64,000 nucleotides of DNA from Bartonella harrusi. GTDB taxonomy: Bacteria > Pseudomonadota > Alphaproteobacteria > Rhizobiales > Rhizobiaceae. The notes below the pieces were generated by a model, which made no database searches, was not told the DNA's origin, and worked only from the letters and a program-made list of their open reading frames with translations. Positions 20,527-30,512 of this stretch are shown here, piece by piece. The DNA lies in assembly GCF_024297065.1 (NCBI RefSeq), contig NZ_CP101114.1:62001-126000 (forward strand), in the 5' to 3' direction. The number at the start of each line of letters is the position of its first letter. Positions within the stretch are counted from its first letter, which is position 1. A program made the position numbers and the translations under genes.

Positions 20527-23500
20527 ATGAAAAAAATACAAAAAATATCAGCGAAGAATGATTTTAATATTTCTCATTCTTTTTATCAGCGGCCTTTTGT
20601 GAGAACGCTTTCATTGGCTGGAATGGTTGTATTTTTATCGAATATACTTCCAGTAAGCGCTGGGGTAGCGGGGAATTCTTCAGATGGAAAGCCTAATACT
20701 TTTGAAACAGCATCTATAGCAGCAAATAATGATCCAACAACATCACACATTGATGTGACTGAAAGTCATGTTAGTGGAGGAGAGCCATTTTCAAGATTTG
20801 CTGTATCTGCGCAGCCAGTGTCTGTATCAGCATTGGAGAGCGACCCAGCAGCGTTGACAGTGGATGTATCGGCACACACTGAAGCTCCAGAAGAAGATAC
20901 AGTTAAGAAAGGTCCTCGATTAAGAAGCTTCTCTCTACCTGACCTTAGGCAGATTTCGGCATTAGAGAGCGATCCCTCAGCATTGAATGGAGACATATCA
21001 GCAGAAGATGAAACTCTAGAATCGAATACTATTAGTAAACGAACTCTTTCGAGAGCCTTCTCTATGCCTGAATTGAATCAACCAATGGCTAGAGGATTTA
21101 CAAGCTTTAGTGCAAGGATGGCTAAGGCAGGCCTTGCATTAGGTGACGGGGCATACGCTCCAGGGGTAGCAAGTATAGCGATAGGACAGGACACTACGCT
21201 TCCTAATGATACTAGTAGGTACTGGCACGCTCCAACAGCGGAGGGGAAAATGTCAATAGCTATAGGGTTATCGGCAAAGTCACCAGCGGCCGAATCAATA
21301 GCTATAGGTTCAGACGCTGTAGTGAAGGTAAAAGATGCTGAAAGGGCTGTAATTATAGGTGAGAGTACAACTGCGAGTGTTGCGACGGGTGTTGCTTTGG
21401 GCGCTAGTTCTGATGCTGTAACTGCAAGTGACATTGTAGGTTATAGTCCTAAGACAGGGATAGCTTCAACATTAGACGATGATGTCGCATGGAAATCTGG
21501 GTATGGTGCAGTGAGTATTGCTGCGTATGATAATGGTAATGTTGCTAAGACACGGCAGATAGTAGGTCTTTCTGCTGGAACTGAAGATACCGATGCGGTA
21601 AATGTTGCGCAGTTAAAAGAATTAAGAGAAATGGTAGTAGAAGGTTGGAAGTTCACTATTGGCGGTGAAAATTCCACGAGCGTTAGCTTAGATACAGAAA
21701 ATACGATAGATTTTTCTTCTGGAAGTAAAAATTTCAAAATTGCAAAAGGAGAGAAAGACAATAAGGTCACATTTGATTTAGCCAAGGAGCTTGAGCTCAA
21801 TAGCATTAAAATAAATGATGATATAAAATTAGGTGCAAGTAGTTTAAGTGCAGCAGGTCTCATAGTTGCTGACGGTCCAGAGATGACGAAAGATGGCATC
21901 TCAGCTGGAAGTAAAAAAATTACAAATGTGGCAACAGGAACTGCAGATACCGATGCGGTAAATGTTGCGCAGTTAAAAGCAGTACAAGAGGCAGTAGCTA
22001 TAAAAGGTTTAAAAATTAACACCGCTGGTAAAGATTTTGCAGATGCCGTGGCTGCTGCAGAAAATTCAATTGCTATTGGTAGTAAAGCTAACGTTGATGC
22101 ATTATCCACAGGCGCGATTGCTTTTGGCCATGGCGCATCTGTAAAGAATCTGACTGAAAAAAGAGGATCAGATGGTGCAATTGCCCTAGGTGAAAATGCA
22201 ACAGTATCAGTTGATAATGGTATTGCTTTGGGTTCTAAGTCCATAGCTGATGTTGCGGCTGGTGTTGGAGGTTATGATCCTAGTATTAGAGAAAACGCAG
22301 ATAGGCAGGATAATACATGGATAGGCGGTCTTGGTGCACTCAGCATTGGTGATGCTAAGAAAGGAAAAACCAGACAGATTGTAGGTGTTGCTGCTGGAAC
22401 TCAAGATACCGATGCGGTCAATGTTGCGCAGTTAAAAGCTCTACAAGACTCTATAACCCCAAGTTGGGATCTTTCTGTTAATGGTAAAAATAAAACGAAT
22501 GTTAATTCAACCAATCCAATGGATTTAGCAGCCGGAAGTACAAATATTACGCTTACAAAAGGAGAGAAAGACAATAATGTAAAATTTGATCTAGCGAAAG
22601 ATCTTACGCTGGAGAGTGTAAAAACAGGAAATACCACCTTAGATGCAACTGGTTTAGTGATTACCGGTGGTCCGAAAATAACCACTTCTGGCATTGATGC
22701 TGGCAGTAAAAAGATAACGGGAGTAGCAGAAGGTAGCAATAATACAGATGCTGTAAATTTTTCTCAGTTGAATAAAGTAAAAAAAGAGGTTGAACAACAA
22801 GTAGCAGCCAATAGTTTTGTAAAACAAGATGCCAAGACCCAGCATATCACGATTGGTAAGGACACTGGTGGTGATAGAATTAATATTGCCAATAATAAAG
22901 GAGAAACACGTACACTTACTGGTGTGAAAGATGGCAATATTTCCAAAGATTCAACGGATGCAGTAAATGGTTCTCAGCTTTTCGCAACGAACACTAATGT
23001 AACCAAAAATGCCAAGGATATTACACAAGCTCAGGGTGACATTGCTAAGAATTCTCTTGATATAACAGAAGCAAAAAATAATATATCCACTCTTGATGAC
23101 AATATCTCGAAATATTTGGGTGGTGGTGCAAATGTTCTAAAAGGTACAGAGCCCACCTATACTGTACAAAAGGGAACTTATCACAATGTTGCCGATGCAT
23201 TTGCAGGTGTGGACAGTTCTTTTACGAATGTTAACAATAAAATTACGAAGGTAGAAAATGCTGTCACGAATATTCATAACGAGATAGCGCAAAAAATTGA
23301 TCAAAATGCTTTGTCATGGAATGAAAAAGAACAGGCTTTTGTCGCAACACATGGCGAAGAAGACAGCAAAACAAATAGCAAGATTACCTCTCTTCAGAAT
23401 GGGGCTGTTTCCAAAGATTCAACGGATGCTATAAATGGTTCTCAGCTTTTTGATACGAATGAGAAGGTTGCAGCCTATTTTGGTGGTGATGCGAGCTACA

Positions 23501-26500
23501 AGGATGGCAGTTGGACTGCTCCAACATTTAAATTTAAAACCATCAAGGATGATGGCACTGAAGAAGATGGTACCTATTATAATGTAGCAGCTGCCTTTGC
23601 CGGTGTTGGTACTTCTATCACGAATGTTAAAAAGGAAATTACCAACCTTAATAATGAGATTACCAAAGTTGAAAGTGAGAGTATTGTTAAGTGGGATGAG
23701 ACAACAAAGTCTATTAATATTGGTAAAGAAAAAGATGGCACTATAATCAATCTTCAAAACAAGGATAACGAGAACCGAACGATTGCAGGTGTTATAGGTG
23801 GAAAAATCTCTAAAGATTCAAACGAGGCAGTGAATGGTTCTCAGCTTTTTGATACGAATGAGAAGGTTGCAGCCTATTTTGGTGGTGATGCTAGCTACAA
23901 GGATGGTAGTTGGACTGCTCCTAAATTTGTGGTTAAGAAGTTTAATTCTCAAAACAGCGTTACTGATGCGACTTATGGTAATGTCACAGCTGCCTTTGCT
24001 GGTGTTGGTGAATCATTTGAGAAAGTAAAGGATTCCTTCAAGGAAATTAAGGATGAAATTACCAAAAAGATTCAAAAAGAAATTACCACTGTTCAAGGTG
24101 ACGCCTTGTTGTGGGATAAGGCAAAAAGCGCCTTTGTCGCCACGCATGGTGAAAAAGAAGGCAAAAAAAGCAATAGCAAGATTACCTTTCTTCAGAATGG
24201 AGATATCTCTGAAGGTTCTACGGATGCCGTAACGGGTTCTCAGCTTTATTCTCTAAACAACGATATTGCGCATTATTTTGATAAGAATGCTGGTTATAAT
24301 GGAGATGGGACTTGGAAAGCACCGACATTTAAGCTTAAAGCTGTTAAGGATGATGGTAACTCTGAAGAGAAAACTTATGATACTGTAGCAGAAGCTTTTG
24401 AAGATGTTGGTACTTCTATCACGAATGTTCAGAATAAAGTCACAGAACAAGTTAACAACGCGATTGAAAACATTAATACACAGATCACAAACGTTACAGA
24501 AAACAACCTTGTACAGCATGATAGCAAAACGGGAAAAATTACCATTGGTGCGAAAGAAAATGGCAATTTAATTGATGTTACTAATAATAAAGGAGAAACA
24601 CGTACTATTACTGGTGTGAAGGGTGGTACTCTTTCAGCAAGTTCAAATGAGGCAGTAACAGGTTCGCAGCTTTTCGCAACGAACAGTAATGTAACCAAAA
24701 ATACCAATGATATTAACAAGGCAACTGATAAGATTACGAAGAATTCTACTGATATAACAGTATTAAATAGTGAAGTTTCCAATATTCAAGGAGATGCCTT
24801 ATTATGGAGCAAAGATGCAGGTGCTTTTGTAGCAACGCATGGAGAAAAAGGAAGCAAAAAAACCAACAGCAGGATTACCTCTCTTTTAGGTGGAGAGATT
24901 TCTGCTAACTCTACGGATGCGGTAACAGGTTCACAGCTTTATTTTCTAGGCAGTGAAGTTACAAAATCTCTTGGTGGTAATGCTAAGTATGAGAATGGTA
25001 CATGGACTGCTCCTAAGTTTACAGTTAAGACCTTTCAAGCAGATGGCGGTGTTATTGACTCGACTTATGATAATGTAGCAGCGGCTTTTTCTGGTGTAGG
25101 TACCTCTTTTGCGAATGTTAATAACAATATAACGAATAAGTTTAATGAACTTACTCAAAATATCACAAATATTACGCAAGAAGTTCAAGGGGATGCGTTG
25201 TTGTGGGGCAAAGATGAAAATGCCTTTGTAGCGCAACATGGAGCAAAAGGAAGCAAAAAAACCAACAGTAAAATTACCTCTCTAAAGGATGGGGTTATTA
25301 GTAGTCTCTCAACAGATGCCGTAAATGGCTCTCAGCTTTATTCATTGAATAAGCAGTTTGCAGCCTATTTTGGTGGTGGAGCCGGCTATAATGCGAAAGG
25401 AGAGTGGACCGCACCTACATTTAAGGTTAAAGGCGTCAAGGAAAATGGGCAAACGGAAGATCAAGACTATACTGATGTAGCGGCGGCTTTTGCTGGAGTA
25501 GGTACTTCATTTAAGAATGTTGCAAAAAAGATTAACAAAGAGATTTCTGATGCAAAGAGTGACTCTTTAAACTGGAATAAAACTGCGAATGCCTTTGTTG
25601 CAACGCATGGCGAAAAAGAAGGAGATGCAAAATCCAACAGCAAGATTACCTCTCTTCAGAATGGAGCAATTAATGAGAATTCCACGGATGCTGTAGCAGG
25701 TCAACAGCTTCATCAATTGGGAACACAGGTTGCGAAATTCTTAGGTGGTAATGCGGCATTTAAAGATGGTGCATTTACAGAACCTACCTATAATCTATCT
25801 CAGATTTCTAAAGAAGGTGAGATAAAAGATGCTGAATTTAAAGATGTTGGTAAAGCATTTACGGGACTTGATGAAAGTATCAAGAATGTAAATAATCGGA
25901 TTAAGGAAGTATCCCAAGGTGTTGCACAAGATTCTCTAAACTGGAGTGCAAAGGATAAGGCTTTTGTGGCGCAACATGGAGAAGGAGATGCAAAATCCAA
26001 CAGCAAGATTACCTCTCTTCAGAATGGAACAATTAATGAGGAGTCCACGGATGCTGTAGCAGGCCAACAGCTTCATCAATTGGGCACTGGAATTGCTACT
26101 TATTTAGGTGGTGGTGCTAAGTATGAGAATGGTGCATGGACTGCTCCTAAGTTTACAGTTAAGACTGTCAAGGCTGATGGTAGTGATGTTGAAGATAAAG
26201 ACTATAGTAGTGTTTCTGCAGCTTTTGCTGGTGTAGGTACCTCTTTCACGAATATTCATAAAGAGCTTAAGAAGGAGATTAGCCAAGTAGTCAGTGATAG
26301 TCTTGTTAAGTGGGATGAGACAACAAAGTCTATTAATATCGGTAAAGAAAAAGATGGTACAGCAATCAACATTGCTAATAAGGATAAAGGGGATAGAATC
26401 CTTTCTGGTGTGAAAGCGGGGCAGAATGATAATGAAGCTGTTAATAAAGGGCAACTTGATAAAAGTTTGGAGAAGCTTTCCAACAGTCTTCAGTCTGATG

Positions 26501-29463
26501 AATCAGCTGTTGTTCATTATGATAAAAAAGATGATGACAATAGCAGCATTAATTATGCGAGTGTGACTTTAGGAAAAGGTAAGGGGTCTGCACCTGTTGG
26601 TCTTCATAATGTTGCAGATGGTCAGATTGCCAAGGATTCACATGACGCAATTACCGGTGGTCAGATTAATACAATCGGTAGTGATGTTGCGAAATTCTTA
26701 GGTGGTAATGCGGCATTTAAAGATGGTGCATTTACAGAACCAACTTATAATTTATCTCAGATTTCTAAAGAAGGTGAGATAAAAGATGCTGAATTTAAAG
26801 ATGTTGGTAAAGCATTTACGGGACTTGATGAAAGTATCAAGAATGTAAATGATCGGATTAAGGAAGTATCCCAAGGTGTTGCACAAGATTCTCTAAACTG
26901 GAGTGCAAAGGATAAGGCTTTTGTGGCGCAACATGGAGAAGGAGATGCAAAATCCAACAGCAAGATTACCTCTCTTCAGAATGGAGCAATTAATGAGAAT
27001 TCCACGGATGCTGTAGCAGGTCAACAGCTTCATCAATTGGGAACACAGGTTGCGAAGTCTCTTGGTGGTAATGCGGCATTTAAAGATGGTGCATTTACAG
27101 AACCTACCTATAATCTATCTCAGATTTCTAAAGAAGGTGAGATAAAAGATGCTGAATTTAAAGATGTTGGTAAAGCATTTACGGGACTTGATGAAAGTAT
27201 CAAGAATGTAAATGATCGGATTAAGGAAGTATCCCAAGGTGTTGCACAAGATTCTCTAAACTGGAGTGCAAAGGATAAGGCTTTTGTGGCGCAACATGGA
27301 GAAGGAGATGCAAAATCTAACAGCAAGATTACCTCTCTTCAGAATGGAACAATTAATGAGAATTCCACGGATGCTGTAGCAGGTCAACAGCTTCATCAAT
27401 TGGGCACTGGAATTGCTACTTATTTAGGTGGTGGTGCTAAGTATGAAGGTGGCGAATGGACAGCACCAAGCTTCAAGGTTAAGACATTCTCTTCTGATGG
27501 TAATACAAAAGATGAAAATTATACAAGTGTATCTGCCGCTTTTGAAGGTGTAGGTACCTCTTTTGCAAATGTTAATAACAATATAACGAATAAGTTTAAT
27601 GAACTTACTGAAAATATCACAAATATTACGCAAGAAGTTCAAGGTGATGCATTGTTGTGGGATAAGGCAAAAAGCGCCTTTGTTGCAACGCATGGTGAAA
27701 AAGAAGGAGATGCAAAATCCAACAGCAAGATTACCTCTCTTCAGAATGGAGCAATTAATGAGAATTCCACGGATGCTGTAGCAGGTCAACAGCTTCATCA
27801 ATTGGGCACTGGAATTGCTACTTATTTAGGTGGTGGTGCTAAGTATGAGAATGGTGCATGGACTGCTCCTAAGTTTACAGTTAAGACTTTCAAGGCTGAT
27901 GGTAGTGATGTTGAAGATAAAGACTATAGTAGTGTTTCTGCAGCTTTTGCTGGTGTAGGTACCTCTTTCACGAATATTCATAAAGAGCTTAAGAAGGAGA
28001 TTAGCCAAGTAGTCAGTGATAGTCTTGTTAAGTGGGATGAGACAACAAAGTCTATTAATATCGGTAAAGAAAAAGATGGTACAGCAATCAACATTGCTAA
28101 TAAGGATAAAGGGGACAGAACCCTTTCTGGTGTGAAGGCGGCAACACAAAATAATCAAGCTGTTAACAAGGAACAGTTTGATAAAGGTTTGAAAGATCTT
28201 TCTCTCAGTCTTCAGTCTGATGAATCAGCTGTTGTTCATTATGATAAAAAAGATGATGACAATAGCAGCATTAATTATGCGAGTGTGACTTTAGGAAAAG
28301 GTAAGGGGTCTGCACCTGTTGGTCTTCATAATGTTGCAGATGGTCAGATTGCCAAGGATTCACATGACGCAATTACCGGTGGTCAGATTAATACAATCGG
28401 TAGTGATGTTGCAAAATTCTTAGGTGGTAATGCGGCATTTAAAGATGGTGCATTTACAGAACCAACTTATAATTTATCTCAGATTTCTAAAGAAGGTGAG
28501 ATAAAAGATGCTGAATTTAAAGATGTTGGTAAAGCATTTACGGGACTTGATGAAAGTATCAAGAATGTAAATGATCGGATTAAGGAAGTATCCCAAGGTG
28601 TTGCACAAGATTCTCTAAACTGGAGTGCAAAGGATAAGGCTTTTGTGGCGCAACATGGAGAAGGAGATGCAAAATCCAACAGCAAGATTACCTCTCTTCA
28701 GAATGGAGCAATTAATGAGAATTCCACGGATGCTGTAGCAGGTCAACAGCTTCATCAATTGGGAACACAGGTTGCGAAGTCTCTTGGTGGTAATGCGGCA
28801 TTTAAAGATGGTGCATTTACAGAACCTACCTATAATCTATCTCAGATTTCTAAAGAAGGTGAGATAAAAGATGCTGAATTTAAAGATGTTGGTAAAGCAT
28901 TTACGGGACTTGATGAAAGTATCAAGAATGTAAATGATCGGATTAAGGAAGTATCCCAAGGTGTTGCACAAGATTCTCTAAACTGGAGTGCAAAGGATAA
29001 GGCTTTTGTGGCGCAACATGGAGAAGGAGATGCAAAATCCAACAGCAAGATTACCTCTCTTCAGAATGGAGCAATTAATGAGAATTCCACGGATGCTGTA
29101 GCAGGTCAACAGCTTCATCAATTGGGAACACAGGTTGCGAAGTCTCTTGGTGGTAATGCGGCATTTAAAGATGGTGCATTTACAGAACCTACCTATAATC
29201 TATCTCAGATTTCTAAAGAAGGTGAGATAAAAGATGCTGAATTTAAAGATGTTGGTAAAGCATTTACGGGACTTGATGAAAGTATCAAGAATGTAAATGA
29301 TCGGATTAAGGAAGTATCCCAAGGTGTTGCACAAGATTCTCTAAACTGGAGTGCAAAGGATAAGGCTTTTGTGGCGCAACATGGAGAAGGAGATGCAAAA
29401 TCAACAGCAAGATTACCTCTCTTCAGAATGGAACAATTAATGAGAATTCCACGGATGCTGTAG
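20527..29463 (+). CDS. Trimeric autotransporter adhesin, BadA-like, 5' fragment of a frameshifted gene
   Basis: ATG 20,527 follows GGAG by 8 bases, as in the intact adhesin; ATG 20,524 is adjacent. An extended signal peptide (about 1-45, ending NILPVSA) is followed by an N-terminal segment with two roughly 50-residue repeats (SALESDP(A/S)AL...D(V/I)SA). Two YadA-like head blocks with SIAIG/GIALG repeats lie at about 195-300 and 510-590, each closed by a neck (TRQIVG(L/V)(S/A)AGT, DTDAVNVAQLK). A long run of neck/stalk modules of about 121-131 residues follows. The frame fails near 29,402: GDAKS should continue NSKITSLQNG but one base is missing, giving 20 or so foreign residues and a stop. 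It therefore lacks the anchor. The head is what distinguishes it from the intact neighbour. It would be exported to the periplasm but probably not displayed unless the frame is restored. Confidence 0.85.
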   Translation: MKKIQKISAKNDFNISHSFYQRPFVRTLSLAGMVVFLSNILPVSAGVAGNSSDGKPNTFETASIAANNDPTTSHIDVTESHVSGGEPFSRFAVSAQPVSVSALESDPAALTVDVSAHTEAPEEDTVKKGPRLRSFSLPDLRQISALESDPSALNGDISAEDETLESNTISKRTLSRAFSMPELNQPMARGFTSFSARMAKAGLALGDGAYAPGVASIAIGQDTTLPNDTSRYWHAPTAEGKMSIAIGLSAKSPAAESIAIGSDAVVKVKDAERAVIIGESTTASVATGVALGASSDAVTASDIVGYSPKTGIASTLDDDVAWKSGYGAVSIAAYDNGNVAKTRQIVGLSAGTEDTDAVNVAQLKELREMVVEGWKFTIGGENSTSVSLDTENTIDFSSGSKNFKIAKGEKDNKVTFDLAKELELNSIKINDDIKLGASSLSAAGLIVADGPEMTKDGISAGSKKITNVATGTADTDAVNVAQLKAVQEAVAIKGLKINTAGKDFADAVAAAENSIAIGSKANVDALSTGAIAFGHGASVKNLTEKRGSDGAIALGENATVSVDNGIALGSKSIADVAAGVGGYDPSIRENADRQDNTWIGGLGALSIGDAKKGKTRQIVGVAAGTQDTDAVNVAQLKALQDSITPSWDLSVNGKNKTNVNSTNPMDLAAGSTNITLTKGEKDNNVKFDLAKDLTLESVKTGNTTLDATGLVITGGPKITTSGIDAGSKKITGVAEGSNNTDAVNFSQLNKVKKEVEQQVAANSFVKQDAKTQHITIGKDTGGDRINIANNKGETRTLTGVKDGNISKDSTDAVNGSQLFATNTNVTKNAKDITQAQGDIAKNSLDITEAKNNISTLDDNISKYLGGGANVLKGTEPTYTVQKGTYHNVADAFAGVDSSFTNVNNKITKVENAVTNIHNEIAQKIDQNALSWNEKEQAFVATHGEEDSKTNSKITSLQNGAVSKDSTDAINGSQLFDTNEKVAAYFGGDASYKDGSWTAPTFKFKTIKDDGTEEDGTYYNVAAAFAGVGTSITNVKKEITNLNNEITKVESESIVKWDETTKSINIGKEKDGTIINLQNKDNENRTIAGVIGGKISKDSNEAVNGSQLFDTNEKVAAYFGGDASYKDGSWTAPKFVVKKFNSQNSVTDATYGNVTAAFAGVGESFEKVKDSFKEIKDEITKKIQKEITTVQGDALLWDKAKSAFVATHGEKEGKKSNSKITFLQNGDISEGSTDAVTGSQLYSLNNDIAHYFDKNAGYNGDGTWKAPTFKLKAVKDDGNSEEKTYDTVAEAFEDVGTSITNVQNKVTEQVNNAIENINTQITNVTENNLVQHDSKTGKITIGAKENGNLIDVTNNKGETRTITGVKGGTLSASSNEAVTGSQLFATNSNVTKNTNDINKATDKITKNSTDITVLNSEVSNIQGDALLWSKDAGAFVATHGEKGSKKTNSRITSLLGGEISANSTDAVTGSQLYFLGSEVTKSLGGNAKYENGTWTAPKFTVKTFQADGGVIDSTYDNVAAAFSGVGTSFANVNNNITNKFNELTQNITNITQEVQGDALLWGKDENAFVAQHGAKGSKKTNSKITSLKDGVISSLSTDAVNGSQLYSLNKQFAAYFGGGAGYNAKGEWTAPTFKVKGVKENGQTEDQDYTDVAAAFAGVGTSFKNVAKKINKEISDAKSDSLNWNKTANAFVATHGEKEGDAKSNSKITSLQNGAINENSTDAVAGQQLHQLGTQVAKFLGGNAAFKDGAFTEPTYNLSQISKEGEIKDAEFKDVGKAFTGLDESIKNVNNRIKEVSQGVAQDSLNWSAKDKAFVAQHGEGDAKSNSKITSLQNGTINEESTDAVAGQQLHQLGTGIATYLGGGAKYENGAWTAPKFTVKTVKADGSDVEDKDYSSVSAAFAGVGTSFTNIHKELKKEISQVVSDSLVKWDETTKSINIGKEKDGTAINIANKDKGDRILSGVKAGQNDNEAVNKGQLDKSLEKLSNSLQSDESAVVHYDKKDDDNSSINYASVTLGKGKGSAPVGLHNVADGQIAKDSHDAITGGQINTIGSDVAKFLGGNAAFKDGAFTEPTYNLSQISKEGEIKDAEFKDVGKAFTGLDESIKNVNDRIKEVSQGVAQDSLNWSAKDKAFVAQHGEGDAKSNSKITSLQNGAINENSTDAVAGQQLHQLGTQVAKSLGGNAAFKDGAFTEPTYNLSQISKEGEIKDAEFKDVGKAFTGLDESIKNVNDRIKEVSQGVAQDSLNWSAKDKAFVAQHGEGDAKSNSKITSLQNGTINENSTDAVAGQQLHQLGTGIATYLGGGAKYEGGEWTAPSFKVKTFSSDGNTKDENYTSVSAAFEGVGTSFANVNNNITNKFNELTENITNITQEVQGDALLWDKAKSAFVATHGEKEGDAKSNSKITSLQNGAINENSTDAVAGQQLHQLGTGIATYLGGGAKYENGAWTAPKFTVKTFKADGSDVEDKDYSSVSAAFAGVGTSFTNIHKELKKEISQVVSDSLVKWDETTKSINIGKEKDGTAINIANKDKGDRTLSGVKAATQNNQAVNKEQFDKGLKDLSLSLQSDESAVVHYDKKDDDNSSINYASVTLGKGKGSAPVGLHNVADGQIAKDSHDAITGGQINTIGSDVAKFLGGNAAFKDGAFTEPTYNLSQISKEGEIKDAEFKDVGKAFTGLDESIKNVNDRIKEVSQGVAQDSLNWSAKDKAFVAQHGEGDAKSNSKITSLQNGAINENSTDAVAGQQLHQLGTQVAKSLGGNAAFKDGAFTEPTYNLSQISKEGEIKDAEFKDVGKAFTGLDESIKNVNDRIKEVSQGVAQDSLNWSAKDKAFVAQHGEGDAKSNSKITSLQNGAINENSTDAVAGQQLHQLGTQVAKSLGGNAAFKDGAFTEPTYNLSQISKEGEIKDAEFKDVGKAFTGLDESIKNVNDRIKEVSQGVAQDSLNWSAKDKAFVAQHGEGDAKSTARLPLFRMEQLMRIPRML
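26761..28428 (+). repeat. About 1.67-kb internal duplication of the second adhesin, copy 1
   Basis: Reappears at 28,846-30,512. The offset is 2,085 bases left of 29,402 and 2,084 to its right, which pins the missing base. Within both copies 363-bp modules (121 aa, QISKEGEIKDAEFK type) are themselves repeated. Confidence 0.8.
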
Positions 29464-30512
29464 CAGGTCAACAGCTTCATCAATTGGGCACTGGAATTGC
29501 TACTTATTTAGGTGGTGGTGCTAAGTATGAAGGTGGCGAATGGACAGCACCAAGCTTCAAGGTTAAGACATTCTCTTCTGATGGTAATACAAAAGATGAA
29601 AATTATACAAGTGTATCTGCCGCTTTTGAAGGTGTAGGTACCTCTTTTGCAAATGTTAATAACAATATAACGAATAAGTTTAATGAACTTACTGAAAATA
29701 TCACAAATATTACGCAAGAAGTTCAAGGTGATGCATTGTTGTGGGATAAGGCAAAAAGCGCCTTTGTTGCAACGCATGGTGAAAAAGAAGGAGATGCAAA
29801 ATCCAACAGCAAGATTACCTCTCTTCAGAATGGAGCAATTAATGAGAATTCCACGGATGCTGTAGCAGGTCAACAGCTTCATCAATTGGGCACTGGAATT
29901 GCTACTTATTTAGGTGGTGGTGCTAAGTATGAGAATGGTGCATGGACTGCTCCTAAGTTTACAGTTAAGACTTTCAAGGCTGATGGTAGTGATGTTGAAG
30001 ATAAAGACTATAGTAGTGTTTCTGCAGCTTTTGCTGGTGTAGGTACCTCTTTCACGAATATTCATAAAGAGCTTAAGAAGGAGATTAGCCAAGTAGTCAG
30101 TGATAGTCTTGTTAAGTGGGATGAGACAACAAAGTCTATTAATATCGGTAAAGAAAAAGATGGTACAGCAATCAACATTGCTAATAAGGATAAAGGGGAC
30201 AGAACCCTTTCTGGTGTGAAGGCGGCAACACAAAATAATCAAGCTGTTAACAAGGAACAGTTTGATAAAGGTTTGAAAGATCTTTCTCTCAGTCTTCAGT
30301 CTGATGAATCAGCTGTTGTTCATTATGATAAAAAAGATGATGACAATAGCAGCATTAATTATGCGAGTGTGACTTTAGGAAAAGGTAAGGGGTCTGCACC
30401 TGTTGGTCTTCATAATGTTGCAGATGGTCAGATTGCCAAGGATTCACATGACGCAATTACCGGTGGTCAGATTAATACAATCGGTAGTGATGTTGCAAAA
30501 TTCTTAGGTGGT
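28846..30512 (+). repeat. About 1.67-kb internal duplication of the second adhesin, copy 2 (one base shorter)
   Basis: Near-identical to 26,761-28,428. At 29,397-29,405 it reads AAAATCAACAG where copy 1 reads AAAATCTAACAG (27,312-27,322). This one-base difference breaks the reading frame. Confidence 0.8.
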
